Source: Phycisphaeraceae bacterium (GTDB lineage: Bacteria > Planctomycetota > Phycisphaerae > Phycisphaerales > UBA1924). Taken from it: DNA of 64,000 nt. Numbering within the stretch: position 1 is the stretch's first letter; each line of letters starts with the position of its first letter. Below the pieces are notes generated by a model. It was not told the DNA's origin. It ran no database searches and saw only the letters and a program-made list of their open reading frames with translations. This document shows positions 54,558 to 63,832 of this stretch, piece after piece. The stretch covers positions 2,046,001-2,110,000 of the forward strand of contig JAHBWV010000001.1 in the NCBI GenBank assembly GCA_019636845.1, in the 5' to 3' direction. Made by a program: the position numbers and the translations under genes.

Positions 54558-55685
54558 TCACTGCTTCGGCGCCTTGTAGAAAGGCATCGGCACCAAGCGG
54601 CCCTCAAGCACGCCCCGGCCAGTGTCGATCTGCACAATCGCACCATCGGCCACGAAGGACGTCTCTACAAACGCCATCGCGATCGGCTTGCCAAGCGTCG
54701 GGCTCAGGCACGCGCTCGTCACAGTGCCCACGCCGCGACCAGCAACGAGCACGGCGTTCCCCTGCCTGGCCGTTCGCTTCCCCTCGATCTTGATCCCGAC
54801 CAGTTTGTTTCTCGGCCCACCCTCGTCGCGCGTCCGCCGAAGGGCATCCTGACCCACGAACGGCAGACCGCCCTCTTCCTTGTCCTTGTCCATCGCGATG
54901 GCGAAGTCCACGCCGCACGATAGAGCGTTGATCTCCTCGCCCAGCTCGTGACCATACAGCGGCATGGATGCCTCAAGACGCAGTGTGTCACGAGCCCCGA
55001 GCCCCGCGGGCTTCACCCGCGCCTCCGCCTCCTTCATGTTCACATCTTTCAACAGCAGCTTCATCGCAAGCCCCACCATCCCCGCAGGCAGGATCACCTC
55101 TACGCCATCCTCTCCCGTGTATCCCGTGCGGCTCACAATCAGCTTCGCGATAACAAGGTTCTTGATCGCAAATCGATAACGTTTCAGCGTCGGAACCTCG
55201 GAACTGACCCTCGAGATCAACTCCATCACCTTCGGACCCTGCAACGCGACCATCGCCGACGAAAGAGTGTCATCTGCGACCTTCGCGACGAGATTGTCCG
55301 CCGCCCGAACCTTCTCCACATGCCCGACGATCTTCTCGCGATTCGCGCCGTTCACGACCACAAGAAAGTCATCCTCCTCGACCCGCATCACGATCACATC
55401 GTCACGAACACCGCCATTGTCGTTGCACATCAGCGAATAGCGGCACTGCCCCTGGCTCATGTCACCGATCCGACGCGTGCACAGCCGCTCGAGAAGCCGC
55501 CTGGCATGCCGCCCCGTGAAACGCAGCCGCCCCATGTGCGAGACGTCGAACAACCCGCCGGAGCTGCGCACCTGGTGGTGCTCCTCGTGGATGCCCGAGT
55601 AGTACATGGGCATCTCCCACCCGGCGAAGTCGACCATCTTCGCTCCATACTCAACGTGGAAGTCATGCAATGGTGTCCGCTGCAA
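54558..55685 (-). CDS. gcvT: Glycine cleavage system T protein (aminomethyltransferase)
   Basis: A 375-residue tetrahydrofolate-dependent aminomethyltransferase. Seen: HVEYGAKMVDFAGWEMPMYY, FDVSHMGRLRFTG, the conserved Asp region NGGVRDDVIVMRV, RTGYTGEDGVEVIL, and LGARDTLRLEASMPLYGHEL. It begins with TTG at 55685, supported by AGGAG 7 bases upstream and by the conserved N-terminus QRTPLHDFHVEYG; there is no in-frame ATG nearby. The other glycine cleavage genes are not in the window. It converges with phoU. Confidence 0.94.
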   Translation of the reverse strand: MQRTPLHDFHVEYGAKMVDFAGWEMPMYYSGIHEEHHQVRSSGGLFDVSHMGRLRFTGRHARRLLERLCTRRIGDMSQGQCRYSLMCNDNGGVRDDVIVMRVEEDDFLVVVNGANREKIVGHVEKVRAADNLVAKVADDTLSSAMVALQGPKVMELISRVSSEVPTLKRYRFAIKNLVIAKLIVSRTGYTGEDGVEVILPAGMVGLAMKLLLKDVNMKEAEARVKPAGLGARDTLRLEASMPLYGHELGEEINALSCGVDFAIAMDKDKEEGGLPFVGQDALRRTRDEGGPRNKLVGIKIEGKRTARQGNAVLVAGRGVGTVTSACLSPTLGKPIAMAFVETSFVADGAIVQIDTGRGVLEGRLVPMPFYKAPKQ

Positions 55686-55793
55686 GGGCTAACTCCTGAC
55701 GGTTTCGTACTGCAACGACCGGAGAACGCTTGACGCCTGGCCCACACGCTACACCATCCGACGCCGCATCGCCACCCCCGCATGGATTCCGCA

Positions 55794-56669
55794 TCACGGA
55801 CCGGATAGCCAGTCACAGTTGTCGATCAGCCGCACCCCACCCACCCTCGCCGCTATCAAGGCGCGGGAGCCGCCCGCCTCTCGCCTCTTTCCGGGCTCTT
55901 CGGCCTTCAAGGTCTCCGCCCTTCTCACGACCGCGTACTCTACCTCGACCCCTCGAGATCCAAGCACATCCCGCATCGCGTGCTCTGCATCCCCCACCGA
56001 CTCCGCTCGGGAGGCCGCGACGAGCGCGGAGTGCAGCGACAAGGCCTTCTCGCGATCCGCTCCATCAAGAAATCGATTCCGGCTGCTCATCGCAAGTCCA
56101 TCCGAATCCCTCACCGTAGGCGATGGACAGATCTCAACATCCAAGCCCTCCTGAGCAACCATCGCCCTCACGACCTGCAACTGCTGCCAGTCCTTCTCAC
56201 CGAAAATCGCAACCGATGGACGCATCAATCCAAAGAACCGGTTCACGACCTGGCAGACGCCCGCGAAGTGACCCGGTCTGAAGCGATCCTCAAGACCCGG
56301 CTCCGTCGCGACAGCGGGAAGTGCCGGAACGCCGATCTCGAACCCGGACGGATACACCACCTCTGCGTCCGGAGCGAAAACCGCCGCCGCGCCGCAACGC
56401 TCACTCAAGCCGACATCACTCTCGAGCGTCCTCGGATACCTGGCAAGATCCGTTCTGTCATTGAACTGCGTCGGGTTCACAAACACCCACACGACGCACC
56501 CCGCCCGTGTCCCACGCGCGCGCGCGATCGCCGCGCCACGCTCCACAAGACTCGCGTGCCCGTGGTGCAGCGCACCCATCGTCGGAACCACAACAGGACC
56601 ACCCGACGACGCCCACCCGAGCCCGCCAAGCCAGCTCTCCATCTCACCCGCTGTACGGAGGACACGCAT
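55794..56669 (-). CDS. panC: Pantothenate synthetase
   Basis: A 291-residue ATP-dependent ligase joining pantoate and beta-alanine in coenzyme A synthesis. The HIGH-like PTMGALHHGHASLV, VFVNPTQFN, YPSGFEIGV, FRPGHFAGVCQVV, FGEKDWQQLQVVR and the MSSRNRFL (KMSKS-like) motifs are present in order. ATG 56669 was preferred to the GTG two codons upstream. It lies 64 bp downstream of the PilZ-like gene. Confidence 0.95.
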   Translation of the reverse strand: MRVLRTAGEMESWLGGLGWASSGGPVVVPTMGALHHGHASLVERGAAIARARGTRAGCVVWVFVNPTQFNDRTDLARYPRTLESDVGLSERCGAAAVFAPDAEVVYPSGFEIGVPALPAVATEPGLEDRFRPGHFAGVCQVVNRFFGLMRPSVAIFGEKDWQQLQVVRAMVAQEGLDVEICPSPTVRDSDGLAMSSRNRFLDGADREKALSLHSALVAASRAESVGDAEHAMRDVLGSRGVEVEYAVVRRAETLKAEEPGKRREAGGSRALIAARVGGVRLIDNCDWLSGP

Positions 56670-56733
56670 GCACACAAGAGTCCGGGGCCATCACCCCAAG
56701 AGTCAAGCGCACAGACAAACTCCCCTCAATTCC

Positions 56734-57222
56734 TTACCGAGCCGCGCTTAGCCGCCGGATAATCGCGTCGAGCCAGTCACGAATCGGCCGATCCTCCGGA
56801 ACTTCAAGCAGATCCAGCTCCACGCGGCACAATCCATCGCCCTCATACTCGCACGCCCGAACCCTGCCGAACAGCGGCACCGGCGTCGAATCGATCAGAT
56901 GGACCGCCACAACAACGTGCCGACCCGGATAGCACATCCGACGAGACATGAAGATGAGCACAGACCGATCCAACTCCCTCCCCCGCGCCCCCCACGTCGA
57001 CACCGGGCGTCCTCTGTCATCCAACTCCGCGACATCCAGCTCCGCCTCGAACCGATGCCCCTTCCGCGAACGCGATGGACTACTCCCGGGCTTCTTCGAC
57101 GCGACCTCCCCCTCAGCCGATCGCTTCCCCTCACTCGATGAAGGGGGCGGTGCAACCCAGGACGACACAGGCTCGTCATCATCAAGGAAACTGACTTGCT
57201 TCTCAGAGTCCGCTCGCTTCAT
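56734..57222 (-). CDS. PilZ-like domain protein
   Basis: A 162-residue protein. The N-terminal 60 residues are charged, Ser/Pro/Lys-rich and probably disordered. The remainder looks like a PilZ-type beta barrel with RGRELDRSVLIFMSRRMCYPG and VRACEYEGDGLCRVELDL, but the c-di-GMP-binding R-x3-R and D/N-x-S-x2-G motifs are not perfect. Binding of c-di-GMP is therefore uncertain. GGAG lies 9 bases before ATG 57222. The neighbouring panC may be cotranscribed. Confidence 0.6.
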   Translation of the reverse strand: MKRADSEKQVSFLDDDEPVSSWVAPPPSSSEGKRSAEGEVASKKPGSSPSRSRKGHRFEAELDVAELDDRGRPVSTWGARGRELDRSVLIFMSRRMCYPGRHVVVAVHLIDSTPVPLFGRVRACEYEGDGLCRVELDLLEVPEDRPIRDWLDAIIRRLSAAR

Positions 57223-57323
57223 CGTGGATCACTCCCATATCTCACATATCGACTCCATCCGATCCGCAATGCTCCAAACCGCTCGAACTGCAATCGCACT
57301 CCGGCTCCCTACACTGCGCAGGC

Positions 57324-58367
57324 ATGACCCGCGGCGGCGATAACGAAGTTACCGGACGACGACCGCAGGTACATCTGCTGATTGCCACACATACAACTCG
57401 CCACCTGGACACATGCCTCGCGTCACTCAGCATCCTCGCCCCGCTACCGGACACCGTCACAGTCACGTGCGATGTCTCCAGCAGCGAGATCGAGCACCTC
57501 CTCGACCGGGTATGGACGAGAGTCTGCGCGTCGCTATCCCGTTCAGATCGCCACCCCCCGCCACTCTTCCATGTCTCACGCCCCCATCAAGGTCGGGCGC
57601 GCCTGAACCAGGTCCGCAACAACGGGGTGCGCGCCATCCTGTCACACGGAGGCCGAACCGAAGACCTCCTCCTCGTCATCGACGGCGACATGACACTCGC
57701 CCCCGATGCGATCGAGTCCTACCAACGACACCTTGATCACAAAGCCGACGTCGTTGTTCCCTACAGAATCAACCTCAGCGAGGACGCGACGGGCTTTCTC
57801 ACCGCCGACTTCATTCTGAACTCCCCTCAAGACGCCGCCGCCCGCCTCACGCCGAACAGAGATCAGGCCGCGTCGCTCGAAGCTCGCGATGCACGCTACA
57901 GACGCCAACTCTGGCAGAAGCGTTGGATGCCCCTCATCGGCAAGCGCCACAAGCCCAAGATCCTCGGTGGCCACCACGCCGTGCGCCTCGGCCCACTCAT
58001 CGAGATCAACGGGTACGACGAGGAGTATACGGGGTACGGATACGATGACGACGATCTCGCACGCCGCCTCCACCAGCGTGGCGGACTCAGATGGGCAATC
58101 GCAGTCGCATCGATCCCCGCCTTCCACCTCTGGCACCCGACGAGGGCACCCGCAAGCCCCACCCGAGCCGAGGGATACACACGGTTCACTCGGCGCGATC
58201 TTCCTGTCCGAGCCGTTCGCGGGATCGAGAACCCGATCGATCAGCCCCTGCCGAGAACGCGGCAGGTCGCCGGACTCGCACCGGCCGTGAGTCACGAACC
58301 GCCCACCCACTCCTCAGACATCGCGCCAGACCCCGCAACGCCAACAGAAGAGCCCAACTCGGCCTGA
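57324..58367 (+). CDS. Family 2 glycosyltransferase
   Basis: A 347-residue GT-A type glycosyltransferase without membrane helices. It has LLIATHTTRHLDTCLASL, the DxD-type LLLVIDGDMTLAPDAI, and the acceptor-side NGYDEEYTGYGYDDDDLARR typical of galactosyltransferase-like GT2 proteins. The C-terminal 60 residues are Pro/Thr-rich. It diverges from the PilZ-like gene and its 3' end overlaps a reverse-strand zinc-ribbon gene. Confidence 0.88.
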   Translation: MTRGGDNEVTGRRPQVHLLIATHTTRHLDTCLASLSILAPLPDTVTVTCDVSSSEIEHLLDRVWTRVCASLSRSDRHPPPLFHVSRPHQGRARLNQVRNNGVRAILSHGGRTEDLLLVIDGDMTLAPDAIESYQRHLDHKADVVVPYRINLSEDATGFLTADFILNSPQDAAARLTPNRDQAASLEARDARYRRQLWQKRWMPLIGKRHKPKILGGHHAVRLGPLIEINGYDEEYTGYGYDDDDLARRLHQRGGLRWAIAVASIPAFHLWHPTRAPASPTRAEGYTRFTRRDLPVRAVRGIENPIDQPLPRTRQVAGLAPAVSHEPPTHSSDIAPDPATPTEEPNSA

Positions 58368-58539
58368 ACCCCTCCATGCTCGCGAGCGAACGAGGCGGGC
58401 GGGCGTACAGATCGCCCCCACAACACGGGCACTGATACGTTGCCCACCATCGCCGTCGCTGGAGCCCCTTGCCCATGTCGCCACACATCACGCATCGCGC
58501 TCGCGTGTAGCGTCTCCACCATTCAAGCACTCTCTCCAC
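58186..58539 (-). CDS. Small zinc-ribbon protein (overlapping)
   Basis: A possible 117-residue protein with two Cys pairs, ARCVMCGDMG and YQCPCCGGDLYARPPRSLASMEG. A C-x2-C ... C-x2-C zinc ribbon with the ARPPRS phrase would not be expected by chance. The last 60 residues are antisense to the end of the glycosyltransferase gene (181-bp overlap), so the true stop may be the correct one but the tail is poorly supported. No function is known. Confidence 0.5.
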   Translation of the reverse strand: MERVLEWWRRYTRARCVMCGDMGKGLQRRRWWATYQCPCCGGDLYARPPRSLASMEGFRPSWALLLALRGLARCLRSGWAVRDSRPVRVRRPAAFSAGADRSGSRSRERLGQEDRAE

Positions 58540-58627
58540 GGCTTCGTAATCTACCAGCGCGCCCGAGCCGGCAAAAGACGACCGTACTGCGAACAGCCGA
58601 ATCTTCGCACAGCCATACCCTCCACCC

Positions 58628-59305
58628 GTGAATATCGATTCCCGACTCTGGGCAACACATCTCGAATCTCTGGCGAACCCCGTCGTTCCCGAACTCCCTC
58701 AAGCACCGGAGTCAACGCCGCATTCGCGCCTCGCGTTCGCCATGTCCTTTCGAGACGAGAACCAGAGCCGACTTCCAACCGATCTCCCCTTGATTGCCCA
58801 TCTTCTCGACATCCCCATCCCGGCAGACTTGCCTGACGCACGCATCCAGAATCGGGCCGAATCCCCGATCACTCGACCGGATCTCGACATATGGGAGTCC
58901 CTCACTCGCCCTGGCGCACCGCTGCCAGCCGACCTCCTCGACTCTGACGGGCCGTTCGCGCAGAGACTCCGCGAGCAGGGAATCGAGGCATGGACCGAGG
59001 TCGAACTCTCATCACTCCACGCCCTCACCGCGTTCGCGATCACACGCAACGACGAACACGCGATGAGCCGCTGCCGCTCATCGGTCCTCTGGCACCTCGA
59101 CAACATGCAGCCCGACAACGGCACGAACCGCCCCTGGGGACTCCACGCGTTCGCCCTCTTCGCCGACCAGCACCCAGACGCTGCGTTGCACGCGCAGACG
59201 CTCGTGCACAACGCATGTGTGCAACGCGGCCGCCCGGACAAACGCTCCGCGCTCATCCTGCTGCACAGTGCCAAAGTCCTACGTCACGCCGAACGAACGC
59301 ACTGA
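58628..59305 (+). CDS. Hypothetical protein, function unknown
   Basis: A 225-residue soluble protein that I do not recognise. There is no signal peptide or membrane helix. It has helical segments near LSSLHALTAFAITRND, SSVLWHLDNMQPDNGTNRPW and HAFALFADQHPDAALHAQTL, giving it the feel of a helical-repeat protein. It starts at GTG 58628 (MNIDSRLWATHLESLANPVV) and converges with pyrG. Codon use and length make it a believable gene. Confidence 0.75.
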   Translation: MNIDSRLWATHLESLANPVVPELPQAPESTPHSRLAFAMSFRDENQSRLPTDLPLIAHLLDIPIPADLPDARIQNRAESPITRPDLDIWESLTRPGAPLPADLLDSDGPFAQRLREQGIEAWTEVELSSLHALTAFAITRNDEHAMSRCRSSVLWHLDNMQPDNGTNRPWGLHAFALFADQHPDAALHAQTLVHNACVQRGRPDKRSALILLHSAKVLRHAERTH

Positions 59306-59310
59306 CCCAC

Positions 59311-59336
59311 ACGCTCAGAAAGCACCCACCGAGCGT
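59311..59336. terminator. Weak hairpin between convergent genes
   Basis: ACGCTC (59311-59316) pairs with GAGCGT (59331-59336) across a 14-base loop, just before the pyrG stop on the opposite strand. No T-run; termination is only possible. Confidence 0.25.
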
Positions 59337-59343
59337 TCCGATC

Positions 59344-61302
59344 TCAACTCCCCTGCAGCGACGAAGGTCCCTCACGCAACCACCGGACAAGCTCGGGTGC
59401 CTTCCTGATGGACCTCGACTCCGGCTGATCACCCATCTTCCTGCCGATCGCCGAAGCAACCAGCCCCATGAAAAGCGGTTGAGGTGTCAGCGGCCTGCTC
59501 GTCAGCTCCGGGTGATACTGGGCACCGATGAAGTATGGGTGCGTGTTCTGCTCCTGTCCCGGCGTGCTCGCCGTCCCCGGCTGCGCCAGCTCGATGATCT
59601 GCATGATCGGCTGACTGGGGTGACGCCCCGAGAAGACCATCCCGTGCGCCTCAAGCCGCTCGATGTACTTCGGATCGACCTCGTACCGGTGCCGGAAACG
59701 CTCGCGAACGCTCGTCTTCCCGCCAAACAGGAACGACGCAAGCGTTCCAGGCATCACCTGAACGTCCTGCGCACCAAGGCGCATCGTTCCCCCGAGACCC
59801 TCGATCTTCTTCTGATCAGGCAACTCGCTGATCACCGCATTGTCGCTCGACGGATCGAACTCCGTGCTCGTCGCGTCCTTGAGCCCCAGCACGTTCCGCG
59901 TGTACTCGATCACCGCGACCTGGAATCCCAAGCAAATCCCGAGATACGGGATCAGATTCTCGCGGCAGTGCCTCACGCACGCGATCTTGCCCTCAACCCC
60001 CCTCGCGCCGAAACCGCCCGGCACGATCACACCGTCAAGACCCGAGAGCTGCGCCGCAACGTTCGAAGGCGAGATCTCCGTCGTGTCGATCCACTTCTGC
60101 TCGATGTCGCACTTCAGATGCGCCGAGCAATGCTCAAGCGCCTTGTCGATCGACGCGTACGCATCCCGAAGCGCAGCATACTTGCCCGTGATACCGATCG
60201 TCACCTTGCGATCATGCGACGCAGTCAGCGAGTGCGTGAACGCCGTCCACCTCGCTCGCGAACGATCCTCCTGCACCACATCGACACGATCGTGCATCTC
60301 AAGGATCGAGAGGATCTCACGGTCCAGCCCGTCGGCACGCATCTCCTCTGGAATCGTGTAGATGCTCGGGCGATCGTGCATCGAGAACACACGACGCATC
60401 GGCACGTTCGAGAACATCGCGATCTTCTCGCGCACCGTGTGCGAGACCTCGTTCGTCGCGCGGCACGCGATCATCTGCGGCTGGATCCCCGCTTCCATCA
60501 GACGCTTGATGCCCAGCTGCGCCGCCTTGCTCTTCTGCTCGCCAAGCGCCTTCGGCTCGATCACGTACGTCAACGCGACAAAGCACGTCGAGCCCGGCCC
60601 CTCCTCGAACGCAAGCTCACGCAACGCCTCGATGTAGAAACCGTTCTCATAGTCGCCAACCGTCCCACCGACCTCAACAAGCACGACATCCGCCGGCTTC
60701 TTCCCATCCCCGCGCATCGCAAGCTCACGCAGCTTCCGCTTCACCTCCCCCGTGACATGCGGGATCATCTGCACGTCGCGCCCGAGGTACACGCCCTGCC
60801 GCTCGCGATCGAGAATCTCCGAGTAGACCTGCCCAGACGTCGTAAAGTTCCACCGTGTCAGGTTCTGATCGAGCATCCGCTCATACGTGCCCAGATCCAT
60901 GTCGCACTCGGTGCCGTCATCAAGCACGAACACCTCGCCGTGCCGATACGGATTCAGCGTCCCCGAATCGATGTTGAGGTACCCTTCCATCTTGATCGGC
61001 GCGACCGTCAAACCCTTGTCCTTCAACATCTTCGCCACGCTCGACGCGAAGATCCCCTTGCCCAGACCGCTCATCACCGTGCCAAGCACCACCACATACC
61101 GATGACGCCCGCGCTGATACCCGTCCGGAACCGGCGAATACAGCTCTGTAGATGTTGTCGTCTCAGCCAGCGACGAGAGAAGGTCGCCCTTTCCGGAGGC
61201 ACTGCCACTCCGACGCGACGCGCCCCAGCCCTTCTCGGCAGGCGGCTCGGATCGACCCGATTCGCCCTGCCCCAAACCCTGTCCCTGCGACGAAGTGCTC
61301 AT
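59344..61302 (-). CDS. pyrG: CTP synthase, divergent subfamily with N-terminal extension
   Basis: A 652-residue enzyme making CTP from UTP, ATP and glutamine. The synthase part has VLGTVMSGLGKGIFASSVAK, KMEGYLNIDSGTLNPYRHGE, TECDMDLGTYERM (Mg ligands) and EVGGTVGDYENGF. The glutaminase part has the Cys in YLGICLGFQVAV and the His-Glu in GAQYHPELTSRP. Compared with usual PyrG (about 540), there are some 70 extra N-terminal residues of Ser/Gly/Glu-rich sequence, and the common DPYINVDPGT stretch is changed. ATG 61302 is the chosen start; ATG 61323 is possible. kdsB follows upstream in the usual pairing. Confidence 0.94.
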   Translation of the reverse strand: MSTSSQGQGLGQGESGRSEPPAEKGWGASRRSGSASGKGDLLSSLAETTTSTELYSPVPDGYQRGRHRYVVVLGTVMSGLGKGIFASSVAKMLKDKGLTVAPIKMEGYLNIDSGTLNPYRHGEVFVLDDGTECDMDLGTYERMLDQNLTRWNFTTSGQVYSEILDRERQGVYLGRDVQMIPHVTGEVKRKLRELAMRGDGKKPADVVLVEVGGTVGDYENGFYIEALRELAFEEGPGSTCFVALTYVIEPKALGEQKSKAAQLGIKRLMEAGIQPQMIACRATNEVSHTVREKIAMFSNVPMRRVFSMHDRPSIYTIPEEMRADGLDREILSILEMHDRVDVVQEDRSRARWTAFTHSLTASHDRKVTIGITGKYAALRDAYASIDKALEHCSAHLKCDIEQKWIDTTEISPSNVAAQLSGLDGVIVPGGFGARGVEGKIACVRHCRENLIPYLGICLGFQVAVIEYTRNVLGLKDATSTEFDPSSDNAVISELPDQKKIEGLGGTMRLGAQDVQVMPGTLASFLFGGKTSVRERFRHRYEVDPKYIERLEAHGMVFSGRHPSQPIMQIIELAQPGTASTPGQEQNTHPYFIGAQYHPELTSRPLTPQPLFMGLVASAIGRKMGDQPESRSIRKAPELVRWLREGPSSLQGS

Positions 61303-61357
61303 CCGCTCACGTCCGCTTGGCATAGGACATCGTAACGAACCGACTCAGGTCGTCCAG

Positions 61358-62143
61358 TCACGAATCACGATCACAATCCGCTTTCGCCCACCAACGCCTC
61401 ACAAACGCCTCGTACTGTTCCGGGGTGTCGATCCCCTGCGTGTGGCACTCACGGATCGCCACCCCAATCCGGTACCCATGCTCAAGCACCCGCAGTTGCT
61501 CAAGTTTCTCCGTGAGCTCCAGCGGCGTCGCAGGCAGCGTCGCATACGTCCGAAGAAACCCCACCCGATACGCATAGATCCCCACATGCTTCAGCGGGCG
61601 GGCAACACCCCCGTCATCAGTCACACCCAGGCCGGCATCACGATCGTGCGGCACCAACGCTCGCGAAAAATACAGCGCAAGCCCCGTACACCCCACAACA
61701 GCTTTCACAATATTCGGGTTCGCTGGATCCTCATCAGGACCGAAAGGCGACGCCACCGTGCCGACTTCCGCCCCAGCACGCCCCATCGCCTCAGCCGCTG
61801 AGTGAATCGTTTCAGGATCAATCTCCGGCTCATCCCCTTGGATATTCACGATCAGCGACTCATCAGAAAGCCCCAGCCGCGCAGAGGCCTCTGCCAACCT
61901 GCTCGTCCCGTTGGGATGCTCACCCGTCAGCACCGTCTCGATGTCAAACGACCGAACCACCGCAGCGACCTGCTCGCTGTCCGTCGCCACAACCACCCTC
62001 CCGATCCCAGGAGCCCTCGCGGCCCTCGTCGCGACATGCCAGATCAGCGGCCTTCCGGTCTTGGATGCGAGCACCTTCCCAGGAAAGCGCGTCGATCCGA
62101 GCCGGGCAGGAATCAACACAACCGCACCCGCTCCCGATCCCAT
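61358..62143 (-). CDS. kdsB: 3-deoxy-manno-octulosonate cytidylyltransferase
   Basis: A 261-residue enzyme activating KDO with CTP for LPS synthesis. Seen: VVLIPARLGSTRFPGKVL, GRVVVATDSEQVAA, TGEHPNGTSRLAEA, VNIQGDEPEIDPETI and the C-terminal KHVGIYAYRVGFL and LEQLRVLEHG. The ATG at 62143 has GGAGG 5 bases upstream; the GTG at 62155 is less likely. It lies before pyrG, which makes the CTP it uses. Confidence 0.94.
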   Translation of the reverse strand: MGSGAGAVVLIPARLGSTRFPGKVLASKTGRPLIWHVATRAARAPGIGRVVVATDSEQVAAVVRSFDIETVLTGEHPNGTSRLAEASARLGLSDESLIVNIQGDEPEIDPETIHSAAEAMGRAGAEVGTVASPFGPDEDPANPNIVKAVVGCTGLALYFSRALVPHDRDAGLGVTDDGGVARPLKHVGIYAYRVGFLRTYATLPATPLELTEKLEQLRVLEHGYRIGVAIRECHTQGIDTPEQYEAFVRRWWAKADCDRDS

Positions 62144-62182
62144 CTCACCCTCCACAGATCTCTGACCATCCGGCGAGGCGGC

Positions 62183-63703
62183 TCACAACTTTCCGCCAAG
62201 CTCACTCACGAGCGCTTTCAACTGCTCGCGTCGCACTCTTACGTCACGATAACTGATCTGCTGGATCGCGATCGTCGATGCCAGCCGGAACCCCTCAACC
62301 GCCGAATCCGCGTCACGCTCCTTCGTCGCCTTCTCTTGCAGAGCAATCACCAGACCATATCTCAGCTCGAGCAACACGGTCGGTGAACCCATCTCACCCA
62401 GAACCTCGATCGCACGCCGATAGGTCTGGATCGCCTCGTCGAGCCACTCGATCTTGAGGAAGCACTCCGCGAGCATGCCCAGCACCTGCCCACGCAACTT
62501 CGGATCACTCTGCGCCTCCTGGAACAGCGCGATCGCCTCCTCATACTGCCCTGACTCAAAGTACTTTCGCCCGAGTTCGTACTTCAGCCCGAGATCCGTA
62601 GGGTACGAAGCGACTCGGAGCTTGTACTCCTCGATCTCCATCTTGCGATACTGAGACCTCGCCTGGCTCGCCTTCTCCACTAGCTCGGCATTCTCCGGAT
62701 TCGCCGCCGCTGCCTCCTCATGCTTCCTGAGCGCACGCGATGCCCTGCGCAGACGGATCTCCCCCATCTCCTGGCGGAACCTGAACTGCTTCGTCTCGTC
62801 AAACGCCTTGCTCAGCACTCGGAACGCGGCCTCCTCATCCTCCGGCCGACCACGCTCACGCAGACGCTTCGCATACGCACCAATCACCGCAAGATCGCCG
62901 GGCGACTTGGCGTATGCCTCCTCCGAATCCGCGATCAGCCGATCGATGGTCTCTTCAGTCTTGACGATACGGTCCGCATCCTCCAGCTGCCGCTGCTTGT
63001 CGAGATCCCTGATGTTCGCACGGAATCCCCCCGCCTTTCCGGTCTGGTCGAATCCCCCCTTCGCCATCGTCGACTGCGCAGACATGTTCCGCACACGTCC
63101 TGACAGATCACCATCACCCGGATCGATCCGCAGCGCAACATCCCCCGCCTCTGCCGCTTTGTCGTACGCCCCGACCTTCGCGAACGCTTCCAGCAGACGC
63201 GTGAAGTTCTCCTTCTTCGGCTTCGCCTCCCCCTTGCTCAGCACCAGTGCCTTCTCGCCGATCCAGAACGCCGTCTCCGCAAGCTCAAGCCCTGCCGCAG
63301 CCTCCGTCGACTTTACTGCCAGCGACGCATCCTTGATCTTCATGGACCACGCAAGCAGTGTCAGCAGGAACTTCTCAACGGGGGACTTCCCGTCAAAGAC
63401 TTTCGCCGTCTCCTTGCTGATCTTCCCCCCGGATTTCTCCGCGTGCAGCGTTGCCGACTGAAAGTACCCTTCCAGGCCCGACATGCTCCCGGGATCAAAT
63501 CGCAACCCCTGCAGCCACAACTGCATCGCGTACTCGTAACTCCCGGTCTGGTGGACCGTCTTGGCCCGATCAAAGAACCGCTGCGCCTTCTCCGGCTCAG
63601 GGTCCGTACCTGACCCCGCCGAAGCCCCCTCGGAGGCCGGCTTCGTGCCCGTCGCTGACGAGGCCTGCGACGACTCGTCCTTCTTCTTCCCAAACAAGCC
63701 CAT
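62183..63703 (-). CDS. TPR-repeat protein, function unknown
   Basis: A 506-residue soluble protein beginning GLFGKKKDESSQ, followed by a Ser/Ala/Thr-rich linker and TPR-like helical repeats throughout (for example TGSYEYAMQLWLQGLRFDPG, KVGAYDKAAEAGDVALRIDP, ESGQYEEAIALFQEAQSDPK and DEAIQTYRRAIEVLGEMG). A charged helical segment in the middle carries FRANIRDLDKQRQLEDADRI. No signal peptide or membrane helix. Probably a scaffold protein. It diverges from def. Confidence 0.85.
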   Translation of the reverse strand: MGLFGKKKDESSQASSATGTKPASEGASAGSGTDPEPEKAQRFFDRAKTVHQTGSYEYAMQLWLQGLRFDPGSMSGLEGYFQSATLHAEKSGGKISKETAKVFDGKSPVEKFLLTLLAWSMKIKDASLAVKSTEAAAGLELAETAFWIGEKALVLSKGEAKPKKENFTRLLEAFAKVGAYDKAAEAGDVALRIDPGDGDLSGRVRNMSAQSTMAKGGFDQTGKAGGFRANIRDLDKQRQLEDADRIVKTEETIDRLIADSEEAYAKSPGDLAVIGAYAKRLRERGRPEDEEAAFRVLSKAFDETKQFRFRQEMGEIRLRRASRALRKHEEAAAANPENAELVEKASQARSQYRKMEIEEYKLRVASYPTDLGLKYELGRKYFESGQYEEAIALFQEAQSDPKLRGQVLGMLAECFLKIEWLDEAIQTYRRAIEVLGEMGSPTVLLELRYGLVIALQEKATKERDADSAVEGFRLASTIAIQQISYRDVRVRREQLKALVSELGGKL

Positions 63704-63832
63704 GCTGTACGTCCAACGGCACCTGAGGCGCCAAACAAGGTAACGAGGCGTCCACGCCCGAAAGTCCGGTCCAGATTGTACAACGTATCCCTACCGGCGG
63801 ATGGACCGGCTCTCGCTTCATACGATCGGCGG

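Noticed and set aside
58990..61335. A 781-codon plus-strand frame opposite pyrG, and similar long frames opposite the peptidase fusion (34466-36163, 37088-38698)
   Set aside because: Arg/His/Leu/Pro-rich composition and exact opposition to well-supported genes mark them as antisense shadows of codon bias.
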